A DNA stretch of 64,000 nucleotides, taken from Rhodococcus erythropolis NBRC 15567. GTDB taxonomy: Bacteria; Actinomycetota; Actinomycetes; Mycobacteriales; Mycobacteriaceae. Shown piece by piece: positions 31,234 to 40,014 of this stretch (positions are counted from its first letter, which is position 1; each line of letters starts with the position of its first letter). Where the stretch lies: positions 49,254 through 113,253 of the forward strand of contig NZ_BCRM01000025.1 of assembly GCF_001552595.1 (NCBI RefSeq). Direction: 5' to 3'. The translations under genes and the position numbers were made by a program. Below the pieces are notes generated by a model. It had not been told where the DNA came from. It worked only from the letters and a program-made list of their open reading frames with translations, and ran no database searches.

Positions 31234-32319
31234 CTACCGGTCCCGACCACGGTAGTGACTCTTGAGATGGCGGGAGATCACCTTGATCTCCCGCGTCCTC
31301 TCTGCCTGCAGCCGAGCATTGCTTCGGGCGGCGTTCCACGCGTTCTCTCGCTGTAGTTTCCGGTAGCTCGCAAGTCTCCGCTCGTCCAGATCGCCGCGCC
31401 CGAGTGCGGTCAGGACTGCGCATCCCGGCTCGGAGTTGTGTGCGCAATCCGAGAACCGGCACTCTGCAATCAGTTCCTCGATCTCGGGGAACGTCTTGTC
31501 GATTCCCTCCGCCGCATTCCACATGCCAACCCCTCGCAGGCCGGGTGTGTCGATCAACGTCCGGGCGCCGGAGAAGGGGATCAGTTCTCTCGTGACTGTG
31601 GTGTGGCGTCCCTTTCCGTCGCCGGTTCGAACGCGGCCGGTCTCGAGTCGATCGGCGCCTGTGGTGTCCGCGAGGAGTGCGTTCGCGAGCGTCGACTTAC
31701 CGGCGCCGGATGGACCGAGTATCGCCACGGTGCCGTCCAGAACTGCATCGAGTACATCCATTCCTTCGTTGGTCTCGGCACTGACGGCCAGCACTGTTGC
31801 GCCGGGCGCAATGGCAGAGACCTCGGCTAGAGTGTCGGAGATATATTGAGCTGCATCCGATTTGGTGAGTGCGACGACAGGTGTTGCGCCACTTTCCCAG
31901 GCGAGTGCGAGTAGTCGCTCGATGCGCCCGAGATCGACGTCGCCGTCCGACGCCGTGGCGATGACGACGGTGTCGACGTTCGCAGCCAGAATCTGGCCTT
32001 CCGATTTTCCGGACGCCGAGGATCGAACGATGCTGCTTGATCGGGGGAGTATCGAAGTGACCGTGTGCATCTCGGGTTCGCGTGAGTTCAGTACCTCGGC
32101 GACGGTCACCCAGTCGCCCGTGCACAGTTGGCTGGCACCGCGTGGATCGCTGCCGCTGAGTGCGCGAACTGTGCCTTCGGCGACGGCCACGTCGCACCGG
32201 CCGCGGTCGACGCGAAGAACGCGCCCGGGTGCGGAGTCCGGTGGGGCCAGGGTAGTGAATGTGTTCGAGAGTGTTGCGTTCCAACCGTATTCGGTCAGGG
32301 GCGTGCTGTTTTCCGGCAT
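31234..32319 (-). CDS. rsgA: Ribosome small-subunit GTPase RsgA
   Basis: 361 residues: N-terminal OB fold, circularly permuted GTPase with G4 'TKSD' before G1 'GPSGAGKSTL' and G3 'DTPGLRG', then the Zn knuckle C-x5-C-x-H-x5-C ('CRFSDCAHNSEPGC'). It assists late 30S maturation. ATG 32319 chosen since the upstream in-frame extension (to 32400) has no family match. Placed amid envelope genes, so linkage is probably not functional. Confidence 0.92.
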   Translation of the reverse strand: MPENSTPLTEYGWNATLSNTFTTLAPPDSAPGRVLRVDRGRCDVAVAEGTVRALSGSDPRGASQLCTGDWVTVAEVLNSREPEMHTVTSILPRSSSIVRSSASGKSEGQILAANVDTVVIATASDGDVDLGRIERLLALAWESGATPVVALTKSDAAQYISDTLAEVSAIAPGATVLAVSAETNEGMDVLDAVLDGTVAILGPSGAGKSTLANALLADTTGADRLETGRVRTGDGKGRHTTVTRELIPFSGARTLIDTPGLRGVGMWNAAEGIDKTFPEIEELIAECRFSDCAHNSEPGCAVLTALGRGDLDERRLASYRKLQRENAWNAARSNARLQAERTREIKVISRHLKSHYRGRDR

Positions 32320-32474
32320 GGTGATTGTGTCCTCGAGTACGAAGAAGTGTGAACGTTGACGGCGCTGAAACTGCGGAACACGACAGTCATCAATACTCAC
32401 TCCTCGTAATTCTCAGGACGCACCATGCGTCGGATCAGAATCGTCTCAGCCGCAGACGCGACTGTGCAACTGAT

Positions 32475-33371
32475 TTAACTCGGGCGTTCGAACTTTTCTT
32501 CCCGGCCGAGTTTGCGCAGTCGCATCCACTCGCGTAGTCCTGCCGGATCGCGGCGGGTGATCAGGAAGTACCAGCCGAACCGAACCCATTCCTGCGGAAG
32601 CAGTTTCCGCATTCCCGGTTGGGCGAGGATGTATCCACGGTTGCGGTAAGTGAAGTAGCGCTTCGTGTCGTTGTCGGGGTACTGCGTGTGCATACGTCCG
32701 CCGAGAATCGGCTTGAACTCGTCCGCGCCGTTGGGGTGGACGTAAGCAGTTTGCAGGCAGGTGCCGAACTTCAGGCCGGAGCGCACGAGGCGACGATGTA
32801 CCTCGACCTCGTCGCCGCGGACGAACAGGCGTAGATCCGGAACTCCGACAGCATCGATCGCATCGGCGGTGAACAGTGCACCGTTGAAGAGGGACGCGAT
32901 GCCTGGCAGGAGATCCTCGTCGCCGAGTTCGGAACGCAACCGGCGCCACGACGTGCCGCGGCGCAAGGGGAACGCGAGGCGGTCTGGGTTGTCGATGTCG
33001 CAGACGACGGGGGAGACCTCGGCCAGGTCGTTCCGAATTGCACAGTCGAGCAGGGTTTCCAGGACCTCGGGGCCCTCCGGACGCCCGTCGTCGTCGGCGA
33101 GCCAGACGCGGTCGGCGCCGAGCGAAAGTGCGTAGAGAATGCCCAGAGCAAATCCTCCGGCACCGCCGAGGTTGTGCTGAGAACCGATGTAACTCGTCGG
33201 CAGTGGAGCGTTGTCGACGAGGTCTTTCACATCGGCTTCGTCGGCGTTGTCGACGACAACCAGGTGATCGAGCGACCGCGACTGGGTGCTGAGGACCTTC
33301 AAGGATTCGGCCAGCAGTTCACGACGCTTGTGCGTGACGACAACCCCGATGATCTTCTCGGGTGCGCTCAC
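32475..33371 (-). CDS. glfT1: Galactofuranosyltransferase GlfT1
   Basis: Adds the first two galactofuranose residues to the decaprenyl-linked rhamnosyl-GlcNAc primer. 298 residues, GT-A fold: 'IIGVVVTHKRRELL', 'NLGGAGGFALGI', metal motif 'WLADDDGRPEG', and 'FVRGDEVEVHRRL' as the catalytic Asp-Glu region. It overlaps wzt by 4 bp, matching the mycobacterial Rv3781-Rv3782 arrangement, so galactan priming and export are coupled. Confidence 0.93.
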   Translation of the reverse strand: MSAPEKIIGVVVTHKRRELLAESLKVLSTQSRSLDHLVVVDNADEADVKDLVDNAPLPTSYIGSQHNLGGAGGFALGILYALSLGADRVWLADDDGRPEGPEVLETLLDCAIRNDLAEVSPVVCDIDNPDRLAFPLRRGTSWRRLRSELGDEDLLPGIASLFNGALFTADAIDAVGVPDLRLFVRGDEVEVHRRLVRSGLKFGTCLQTAYVHPNGADEFKPILGGRMHTQYPDNDTKRYFTYRNRGYILAQPGMRKLLPQEWVRFGWYFLITRRDPAGLREWMRLRKLGREEKFERPS

Positions 33372-34174
33372 AGGGTGTTCTCCCGTTCCATCTCCTTGAT
33401 GACGTGGCGCACGTGTTCGGCGGCGTCGTCGCCTTCGTAGGCGCGCACGACATCCTCGATGTCACCCTGCATGCGGATCTGGCCGTGGTCGATCCACATC
33501 GCGCTGTTGCACAGCTGAGCGAGGAATTCGTTGGAGTGGCTGGCGAATACCAGGATGCCGGAGCGTTCCACCAGCTTTTGCAGCCGAACTCTGGCCTTCT
33601 TCATGAATTCGGCGTCGACGGCACCGATGCCTTCGTCGAGTAGCAGGATCTCGGGATCGATACTGGTGACCACGCCCATAGCGATGCGCACGCGCATGCC
33701 GGTGGAGTACGTGCGCAATGGCATGTCGAGATAGTCGCCGAGTTCGGTGAAGTCGGCGATTTCATCCATCTTCGCGAGCATCTGCTTGCGGGTCTGACCG
33801 AGGAACAGGCCGCGGATGATGATGTTCTCGTAGCCGGAGATCTCGGGATCCATGCCGACTCCGAGGTCGAAAACAGGTGCGACGCGTCCGCGAATGGTGG
33901 CGGATCCCCGGGTGGGTTCGTAGATCCCGGAGAGCAAGCGCAGCAGGGTGGACTTTCCGGCGCCGTTGTGGCCGACCAGCCCTACACGGTCGCCCTCTTT
34001 GAGCGTCATCGTGATGTCTTTCAGGGCTTCCACGACCACAACGTCGGAACTGTTGCGGCCGATGGCGCCACCCGCTTTACCGAGGAATGCCTTCTTCATC
34101 GACCGGGACTTCGCGTCGAAGATCGGGAAGTCGACGCAGGCGTTGTGCGTTGAGATGTTCACATGTTCGGTCAT
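33368..34174 (-). CDS. wzt: Galactan ABC exporter ATPase (Wzt/RfbE)
   Basis: 268 residues. Walker A 'GHNGAGKST', Q-loop region, signature 'YSTGMRVRIAMG' (variant of LSGGQ as in polysaccharide exporters) and Walker B 'ILLLDEGIGAVD'. No long C-terminal carbohydrate-binding domain, so it is the short Wzt type. With Wzm it moves lipid-linked galactan across the membrane. 10 bp after wzm; overlaps glfT1 by 4 bp. Confidence 0.93.
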   Translation of the reverse strand: MTEHVNISTHNACVDFPIFDAKSRSMKKAFLGKAGGAIGRNSSDVVVVEALKDITMTLKEGDRVGLVGHNGAGKSTLLRLLSGIYEPTRGSATIRGRVAPVFDLGVGMDPEISGYENIIIRGLFLGQTRKQMLAKMDEIADFTELGDYLDMPLRTYSTGMRVRIAMGVVTSIDPEILLLDEGIGAVDAEFMKKARVRLQKLVERSGILVFASHSNEFLAQLCNSAMWIDHGQIRMQGDIEDVVRAYEGDDAAEHVRHVIKEMERENTL

Positions 34175-34184
34175 TGCGATGTCC

Positions 34185-35057
34185 CTAAACCCAGTAGGGC
34201 ACGCGGGCCCGGTATTTGCGAAGCGCCAGCAATGCGACGGCCCAGCCGACCACCGTGATCGTGATGACGATGTACCAGTGGTAAAGCTCTTGCGGCTGCC
34301 CGATCATCGGCGCGCGGACGATGTCCAGGTAGTGGAACAGCGGATTGAGTTCGGCGATCTTTGCACGATCTCGGACCGCGCCGCCCTGAGCCTCGAGGCT
34401 TTGTGTTGTCCACATGATCGGTGTCAGCACGAAAAGCAGCAGCGTCAGCGAAGACAGAATCGGTGCGATGTCACGGTATCGAGTGGCGAAGATTCCGAAC
34501 ACGATCGAGACCCACAGTGCGTTGAGCACGATCAGTCCCAACGCCGGGATCGCAGCCAACGACGCCCAACTCAGGTTCCGCCAGACCCCGAACGCGATCA
34601 CCATGATCACGTAGATCAGCAGGTTGTGTGCGAAGAACAACATCTGCCGCCACACCAGTCGATAGATGTGCACGCTCAAGGCTGATGGCAGCTGTTTGAT
34701 CAGGCCTTCGTTGGCGACAAAGACTTCGGAGCCTTCGATGATCGAGGCATTGATGAGGTTCCAGACGATCAGGCCCACCGTCACATACGGCAGGAACTCC
34801 TGGAGTGGCATGTCCAACAGGGCCGCGTACAGAATGCCGATGGCGGTGGCCTGGACGCCGGTGGCGATCGTGATCCAGAACGGACCGATCACCGACCGGC
34901 GGTAGCGCTGTTTGATGTCCTGCCAGCCGAGGCTGAGCCACAACTCACGCTGATTCAGACCGTCGCGAAGGTCTTTGAACGCACGACGGAACGTCTGGGA
35001 GTCGGACACGGGCGCAGGTGCGTCCGGCGTCTCGGATTCGATTGCGGATGCTGACAC
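34185..35057 (-). CDS. wzm: Galactan ABC exporter permease (Wzm/RfbD)
   Basis: 290 residues with six TM helices, ABC-2 type. Conserved 'LWLSLGWQDIKQRYRRS' coupling segment before TM1 and 'VLTPIMW' in the membrane. GTG start at 35057. It forms the channel with Wzt for lipid-linked galactan export. First gene of the wzm-wzt-glfT1 run. Confidence 0.92.
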   Translation of the reverse strand: MSASAIESETPDAPAPVSDSQTFRRAFKDLRDGLNQRELWLSLGWQDIKQRYRRSVIGPFWITIATGVQATAIGILYAALLDMPLQEFLPYVTVGLIVWNLINASIIEGSEVFVANEGLIKQLPSALSVHIYRLVWRQMLFFAHNLLIYVIMVIAFGVWRNLSWASLAAIPALGLIVLNALWVSIVFGIFATRYRDIAPILSSLTLLLFVLTPIMWTTQSLEAQGGAVRDRAKIAELNPLFHYLDIVRAPMIGQPQELYHWYIVITITVVGWAVALLALRKYRARVPYWV

Positions 35058-35121
35058 GGAGGTCGAGCCTACCGGCCTGGCGTCGGCGCCGGATTTCCCT
35101 CGGACCTAGTGGTGGTCCGGG

Positions 35122-35691
35122 TTACAGATACTGGCCGGTTCCTGGGCTCTGTTGGTCCGGATGTGCAGGCGAATGCGGAGCCCCGATGCTCATGCCGGGA
35201 GGCAGTGCGCCTTGACGCATTTGTTCGAGCTGAGCGCGCGCTGCCATCTGCTGGGCGAACAGTGCGGTTTGAATTCCGTGGAACAGTCCTTCGAGCCAGC
35301 CGACGAGTTGGGCCTGCGCGATTCGCAGTTCGGCGTCGGAGGGAATGGAGTCGTCGGTGAACGGGAGGCTCAGTCGCTCGAGTTCTTCACGGAGTTCGGG
35401 TGCCAGGCCTTGTTCCAGTTCTCGGATGGACGAGGTGTGGATGTCCTTGAGGCGCTTGCGGCTGGCGTCGTCGAGCGGTGCGGCGCGCACTTCTTCCAAG
35501 AGTTGTTTGATCATCGTGCCGATTCGCATGACCTTGGCCGGCTGCTCGACCATCTCGGCGACGGACTCGGCTTCGGATTCCGCGCCTTCGGTGGTGCCGG
35601 AGGTGGAGGCCTCTGCCTCGGCCGCCGGCATCGCGACGGGTCGACCGTCGGGTCCGATAACGAGTACCTGCTCTTTGTCGGGGTTCGTCAT
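35122..35691 (-). CDS. bpa: Bacterial proteasome activator Bpa
   Basis: 189 residues. Disordered acidic N-terminus, a central four-helix region (about 45-150) and the C-terminus GQYL, the HbYX-like tail that docks into the 20S proteasome. It is the Rv3780 ortholog: in mycobacteria it also sits beside the wzt-glfT1-wzm genes. It forms a ring that opens the proteasome without ATP for unfolded substrates such as HspR. Confidence 0.9.
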   Translation of the reverse strand: MTNPDKEQVLVIGPDGRPVAMPAAEAEASTSGTTEGAESEAESVAEMVEQPAKVMRIGTMIKQLLEEVRAAPLDDASRKRLKDIHTSSIRELEQGLAPELREELERLSLPFTDDSIPSDAELRIAQAQLVGWLEGLFHGIQTALFAQQMAARAQLEQMRQGALPPGMSIGAPHSPAHPDQQSPGTGQYL

Positions 35692-35823
35692 GCTTCCATC
35701 TTGTCGTGTGTGGGCGACAAACGCCGCGTAACCCCCAAAAAGTTAGCTACCGAATAACTGTACTGACGGGTAATTGGGTGACTGCCTTCGACTAAGCGGG
35801 CGTCTGCACCTAGAGTGTCGAGC

Positions 35824-37026
35824 ATGGCTTACGACGTTGCCCGCGTACGGGGGTTGATTCCCTCACTCGGTGACGGCTGGATCCACCTCGATCCGCAGGC
35901 CGGAATGCAGATCCCGGACGCCGTCTCGCGGACGGTCTCCACCGCGTTCCGTGCCTCTGCATCTTCTTCCTCCGGTCGCCACGTCTCGAACCGTCGTAGT
36001 GCTGCCATTCTCGAGAGTGCGCGCACCGCGGTCGCCGATCTGGTCGGCGGAGATCCTGCGGGAGTCGTTCTCGGATCAGACCGAGCGGTGTTGTTGGCTT
36101 GGCTCGCCGAGTCGCTGAGTTCGCGGTTGGGCCTCGGAACCGGTCTCGTACTCTCGCGCCTCGACGAAGAGGCGAACGTCGCGCCCTGGCTTCGTGTGGC
36201 CAGTCGCTACGGCGCTCAGGTGCGATGGGCCGAGGTCGAAATCGAAACGTGTGAGCTCCCGAGTTGGCAGTTCAACGATCTCATCACCTCGACGACTCGC
36301 TTGGTGGCCTTGACGGCCGCATCACCGGTCGTCGGTTCGGCTCCGAACGTCCGTGCCGCAGCTGATCGTCTGCACGAATTCGGCGGACTGATGGTGGTCG
36401 ACGCCGTCGGTGCAGCGCCATATGCGCATGTGGACATGGCTGATCTCGGGGCGGACATCGTTGCCGTCAGCGCGCCGTCGTGGGGCGGTCCACAGGTGGG
36501 CGCACTCGTCTTCCGCGATCCCGGACTGCTCGACCGGATTCCGGCCGTGTCGCTCAACCCGTACGCGCGTGGCGCCGAGCGACTCGAGGTGGGCGGTCAT
36601 CAGTTCGCGCTGCTGTCCGGTCTCACGTCGTCGATCGATTTCCTGGCGGGCTTGGACGAATCGGCAACGGGAACCAGGCGTGAGCGCCTCGAAACCTCGA
36701 TCAGCTCGCTGCAGGACTACCAGGACGGTCTGTTCGATCACCTCATGCGTTCTCTCGCAGCCCTGCCCAACGTGATGGTGATCGGCGGCGCACCCACGCG
36801 GGTGCCTACGCTCAGCTTCACGCTCGAGGGGATGGCGGCAGACAAGGTCGCCGCGCACCTGGCCGACAAGCGCATCGCAACGGTCAGCGGTACGCATGGT
36901 GGTTCCAGGCTGCTCGACGCCCTCGGTGTCAACGACGAAGGCGGCGCGGTCACCGTCGGCCTTGCGCCGTACACGACGCGGTACGAGATCAATCAGCTGG
37001 TCGCCGAACTCGGCGCCCTGGGCTGA
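35824..37026 (+). CDS. Aminotransferase class V-fold protein lacking the PLP lysine
   Basis: 400 residues, cysteine-desulfurase-like (Rv3778c position). The fold is clear: 'DPQAGMQIPDAVSRTV' opening, 'VVDAVGAAPYAHVDM' (PLP-ring Asp) and C-terminal small domain. Where the family has SxHK-xxGPxG, this protein reads 'AVSAPSWGGPQVGALVF', with no lysine. The only lysines in the protein are in 'ADKVAAHLADKR' near the C-terminus, and no catalytic Cys is found. It therefore cannot form the usual internal aldimine and is likely a non-canonical or non-enzymatic member. ATG 35824 preferred over GTG 35815. Confidence 0.75.
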   Translation: MAYDVARVRGLIPSLGDGWIHLDPQAGMQIPDAVSRTVSTAFRASASSSSGRHVSNRRSAAILESARTAVADLVGGDPAGVVLGSDRAVLLAWLAESLSSRLGLGTGLVLSRLDEEANVAPWLRVASRYGAQVRWAEVEIETCELPSWQFNDLITSTTRLVALTAASPVVGSAPNVRAAADRLHEFGGLMVVDAVGAAPYAHVDMADLGADIVAVSAPSWGGPQVGALVFRDPGLLDRIPAVSLNPYARGAERLEVGGHQFALLSGLTSSIDFLAGLDESATGTRRERLETSISSLQDYQDGLFDHLMRSLAALPNVMVIGGAPTRVPTLSFTLEGMAADKVAAHLADKRIATVSGTHGGSRLLDALGVNDEGGAVTVGLAPYTTRYEINQLVAELGALG

Positions 37027-37041
37027 TCGATCCCGCTCGGC

Positions 37042-38031
37042 TCACTTCACGGTGAGGATGACCTTGCCTACGGTTTCCGGCGAATCCAGCAACTGATGGG
37101 CTAATGGCGCCTCGGTGATCGGAAGTTCGGTCGACACGATCGGTTGAACCGATCCATCGGCGATCAACGGCCACAACTTCGCACGGACGTCGGCGACGAT
37201 GTCCGCTTTACCGCCGGGGCCGGTGAGCGGACGCCCGCGCAGGCCCGTCGACGTGATGTTTCCGCGCTTTCCCATCAGCTTGGCGATGTCGACTTCGCCC
37301 TTGCGGCCACCCTGCATTCCGATAATCACGACGTGGCCGTCCATGGCGAGTGCGTCGACGTTGCGCCCGAGGTACGACGCTCCCATGTTGTCCAGAACCA
37401 CATCGGCGCCGTGGTTGTCGGTGGCTTCGGCGAGTGATGCTACGAAGTCGCTGTCGCGATAGTTGATGAGAATATCCGCGCCCAATTCGCGGCAGCGGTT
37501 CAATTTGTCCTCCGAACCCGCGGTAACTGCGACGCGGGCACCGAGGGCTTTGCCGACCTGAATGGCGTGGGTGCCGATTCCGCCGCCACCGCCATGGACG
37601 AGGAGTACCTGTCCGCGTCGTAGGCCGCCGCGCATCACGACGTTGGACCACACCGTGCACGCAACTTCCGGCAGAGACGCTGCGACACGGAGATCGACGC
37701 CCGCGGGAACGGGGAGAAGTTGTGTTGCCGGGACCGCAACCTTCTCGGCATAGCCACCGCCGGCCAGCAATGCGCAGACTTCGTCGCCGACGGACCAACC
37801 GGTGACGTCTTCGCCGAGTTCGGTGATCACACCCGAGCATTCGAGGCCGAGAATGTCACTCGCGCCTGGCGGCGGCGGGTAGAAGCCTTGACGTTGGAGC
37901 AGGTCGGCGCGGTTGACGGCGGTCGCGGCGACCTCGACGAGTACGTGCCCGCGAGGTAGTTCAGGATCGGGCTGCTGCGCCCATTTCATGACCTCGGGAC
38001 CGCCGGGCTGATCGATCGTTATGGCGTACAT
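37042..38031 (-). CDS. Zinc-independent quinone oxidoreductase (MDR family)
   Basis: 329 residues. GroES-like N-domain ('NRADLLQRQGFYPPPPG') and Rossmann domain with 'VHGGGGGIGTHAIQVGKALGA'. No structural or catalytic zinc Cys cluster. Reduces quinones or enoyl substrates with NADPH. Orthologous by place to Rv3777, next to the Rv3778c-like gene. Its start codon overlaps the possible upstream start of the oxidase gene on the other strand. Confidence 0.88.
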   Translation of the reverse strand: MYAITIDQPGGPEVMKWAQQPDPELPRGHVLVEVAATAVNRADLLQRQGFYPPPPGASDILGLECSGVITELGEDVTGWSVGDEVCALLAGGGYAEKVAVPATQLLPVPAGVDLRVAASLPEVACTVWSNVVMRGGLRRGQVLLVHGGGGGIGTHAIQVGKALGARVAVTAGSEDKLNRCRELGADILINYRDSDFVASLAEATDNHGADVVLDNMGASYLGRNVDALAMDGHVVIIGMQGGRKGEVDIAKLMGKRGNITSTGLRGRPLTGPGGKADIVADVRAKLWPLIADGSVQPIVSTELPITEAPLAHQLLDSPETVGKVILTVK

Positions 38032-38089
38032 GGATACGACGCTAGCGAATCTCCCCGCTGACGGGTGTTTTGCCGCTACCGTCGCGGAC

Positions 38090-39268
38090 GTGACTTACTT
38101 CGGGAACATGCAGAACGAGATCTATCTGACGGGACTGAGCGGCGCGAAGCCGGCTTTGCCGATGACTGCGGCGGGCTTGGAAGATGCCGCGCGCGAGCAA
38201 CTCTCACCAGAGGCTTTCGGGTACATCGCCGGTAGCGCGTCGACCGAACGGACCGCGGTGTCGAATCTGCGGGCGTTCGACAAGCATGCGATCGTGCCGC
38301 GGATGTTGCGGGGGACTGCGGCGCCCGACGCGCGCGATCTGAGCGTCGAGGTGTTGGGGACGCGGTTGGCCGCACCGATTCTGACGGCTCCGGTGGGAGT
38401 GCTCGGCTTGGTCCACGACGACGCCGAGGTTGCGGTCGGTTCGGTCACTGCCGAGTTGGGGATCGGATCGATTCTCTCGACGGCGGCGTCTTCGACCATC
38501 GAAGACGTAGCGGCGGCCTCGGGCGATAACTGGTGGTACCAGCTGTACTGGCCGGCCGACGACGAGCTTGCCGAGTCGTTTGTCCGTCGGGCGGAGACGG
38601 CGGGCGCGAAGGCTATCGTCCTGACTGCCGATACTCCCGGTATGGGTTGGCGTCCAAGGGATCTCGAGCTCGGTCACCTTCCGTTCCTGCAGGCGAAGGG
38701 TATTGCCAACTATCTGTCGGATCCGGTGTTCCGCGCCAAATTGGCGACGCCTCCCGAGGAGAGTGCAGAAGCCCTGCAGATCGCGGTTCTCACGTGGGTG
38801 TCGTTGTTCGGCAATCACGCGGTGCGGATCGCGGATATCGCGAAACTTCGCCAGTGGACGACACTTCCGATCGCGGTGAAGGGAATTGTCCATCCCGACG
38901 ACGCACGTGAGGCCGTCGCGGCCGGCGCCAACGGCATTGTGGTGAGCAACCATGGTGGGCGTCAGGTCGACGGGTCGATTTCGGCGCTCGACGCTCTCGG
39001 TCCTGTCGCTGATGCGGTGGGGCATGAGGTGGACATCCTGATGGACTCCGGAATTCGTTGTGGCGCAGACGTAATCAAGGCTCTGGCTTTGGGTGCCGAC
39101 GCAGTGCTGTACGGGCGGCCGTGGGTGTACGGGTTGGGATTGGCCGGAGCGGACGGAGTGCGTCATGCATTGCGCAGTCTCCTGGCCGACCTGGATCTCA
39201 CCATGGGGCTGGCGGGGCTGGCATCGGTCGCCGAAATCGACCGTTCGATCCTGATGTCCAATTCGTGA
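38090..39268 (+). CDS. FMN-dependent alpha-hydroxyacid oxidase (lactate-monooxygenase-like)
   Basis: 392 residues from GTG 38090. FMN barrel: 'ILTAPVGVLGLVH' and 'ADTPGMGWRPRDLELG', phosphate site 'DSGIRCGADVIKAL' with 'VLYGRPWVYGL', and catalytic His-Arg in 'VSNHGGRQVDGS'. Oxidises an L-2-hydroxyacid such as lactate. Start is uncertain: ATG 38030 would add 20 residues and overlap the divergent gene; ATG 38108 would trim the N-terminal strand. Confidence 0.85.
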   Translation: MTYFGNMQNEIYLTGLSGAKPALPMTAAGLEDAAREQLSPEAFGYIAGSASTERTAVSNLRAFDKHAIVPRMLRGTAAPDARDLSVEVLGTRLAAPILTAPVGVLGLVHDDAEVAVGSVTAELGIGSILSTAASSTIEDVAAASGDNWWYQLYWPADDELAESFVRRAETAGAKAIVLTADTPGMGWRPRDLELGHLPFLQAKGIANYLSDPVFRAKLATPPEESAEALQIAVLTWVSLFGNHAVRIADIAKLRQWTTLPIAVKGIVHPDDAREAVAAGANGIVVSNHGGRQVDGSISALDALGPVADAVGHEVDILMDSGIRCGADVIKALALGADAVLYGRPWVYGLGLAGADGVRHALRSLLADLDLTMGLAGLASVAEIDRSILMSNS

Positions 39269-39321
39269 CTTTAGGGTGAGTCTTACTGTGACGGGCGGAC
39301 ACAGGTCTAAACTTGGAACCT

Positions 39322-39822
39322 GTGACAGCTGAAGCGACAACCGAGGAGACCTCGCAGGCGGCGCACGGTGAGACACCGTGGCTGACGCCATGCGAGATGC
39401 GTGCATGGCGCGGCTACATGGACGGTAATCAGCGCCTCATGGAGGTTCTCAACCGCGAACTGCAGGATTCACACGACCTGTCGTTGGCCGATTACCGCAT
39501 TCTGGTCATGCTCTCGGAGTCAGCTGACGGGTCGTTGCGGATGAGTGACCTGGCAGACGGCGTGCTGTCTTCGCGGAGCCGCCTGACGCACCAGATCAGG
39601 CGGATGGAATCTCAGGGCATCGTCGTGCGAGACACTTGCGTCGAAGATGGTCGCGGCGTGCTCGCTCGGATCACGGAAGAGGGTAGGCGTCGCCTCGCCG
39701 AGGCAGCGCCTACTCACGTGGCCGGAGTGCGGAACAATCTGGTCGATCTGCTGACTCCCCAGGAACTGGACGTGCTGGCAGACGTCTTCGAGAAGGTCGA
39801 CAAAGCCATCGGCGAGCGCTGA
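39322..39822 (+). CDS. MarR-family regulator
   Basis: 166 residues. Winged-helix core at about 45-135: 'SLADYRILVMLSES', 'SSRSRLTHQIRRME' (recognition helix), 'ARITEEGRRRL'. GTG 39322 lies about 10 nt after TAAACT, so a leaderless transcript is possible. Target unknown; the hydroxyacid oxidase upstream on the same strand is one candidate. Confidence 0.88.
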   Translation: MTAEATTEETSQAAHGETPWLTPCEMRAWRGYMDGNQRLMEVLNRELQDSHDLSLADYRILVMLSESADGSLRMSDLADGVLSSRSRLTHQIRRMESQGIVVRDTCVEDGRGVLARITEEGRRRLAEAAPTHVAGVRNNLVDLLTPQELDVLADVFEKVDKAIGER

Positions 39823-39873
39823 CTTCTGGAGCCGTTTTCGCGGTCCGTGGGAACACCCGATAGGATCGCCCAC

Positions 39874-39963
39874 GGAAGCGTGGCAGAGCGGCCGAATGCA
39901 CTCGCCTTGAAAGCGAGCGTGGCGTTAAACCCACCGGGGGTTCAAATCCCTCCGCTTCCGCCA
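39874..39963 (+). tRNA. tRNA-Ser (UGA anticodon)
   Basis: 90-nt type II tRNA with encoded CCA. Acceptor GGAAGCG (39874-39880) pairs with CGCTTCC (39953-39959). Anticodon stem CTCGC/GCGAG encloses CTTGAAA with anticodon TGA at 39908-39910. A long variable arm and the T-loop TTCAAAT confirm serine type. Followed by a terminator. It marks the left edge of the accessory block. Confidence 0.97.
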
Positions 39964-39977
39964 AATGTTCGTTGTTC

Positions 39978-40014
39978 AAACCCAGCCCGCGCGAAAGCGT
40001 GGGCTGGGTTTTTT
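39978..40014 (+). terminator. Rho-independent terminator after tRNA-Ser
   Basis: CCCAGCCCGCGC (39981-39992), loop GAAA, then GCGTGGGCTGGG (39997-40008) followed by TTTTTT. Strong hairpin with U-run. Confidence 0.92.

Noticed and set aside
39930..39963. Direct repeat of the tRNA-Ser 3' end as attachment site
   Set aside because: No copy of the T-arm and acceptor end was found downstream by eye, and no integrase gene is present.
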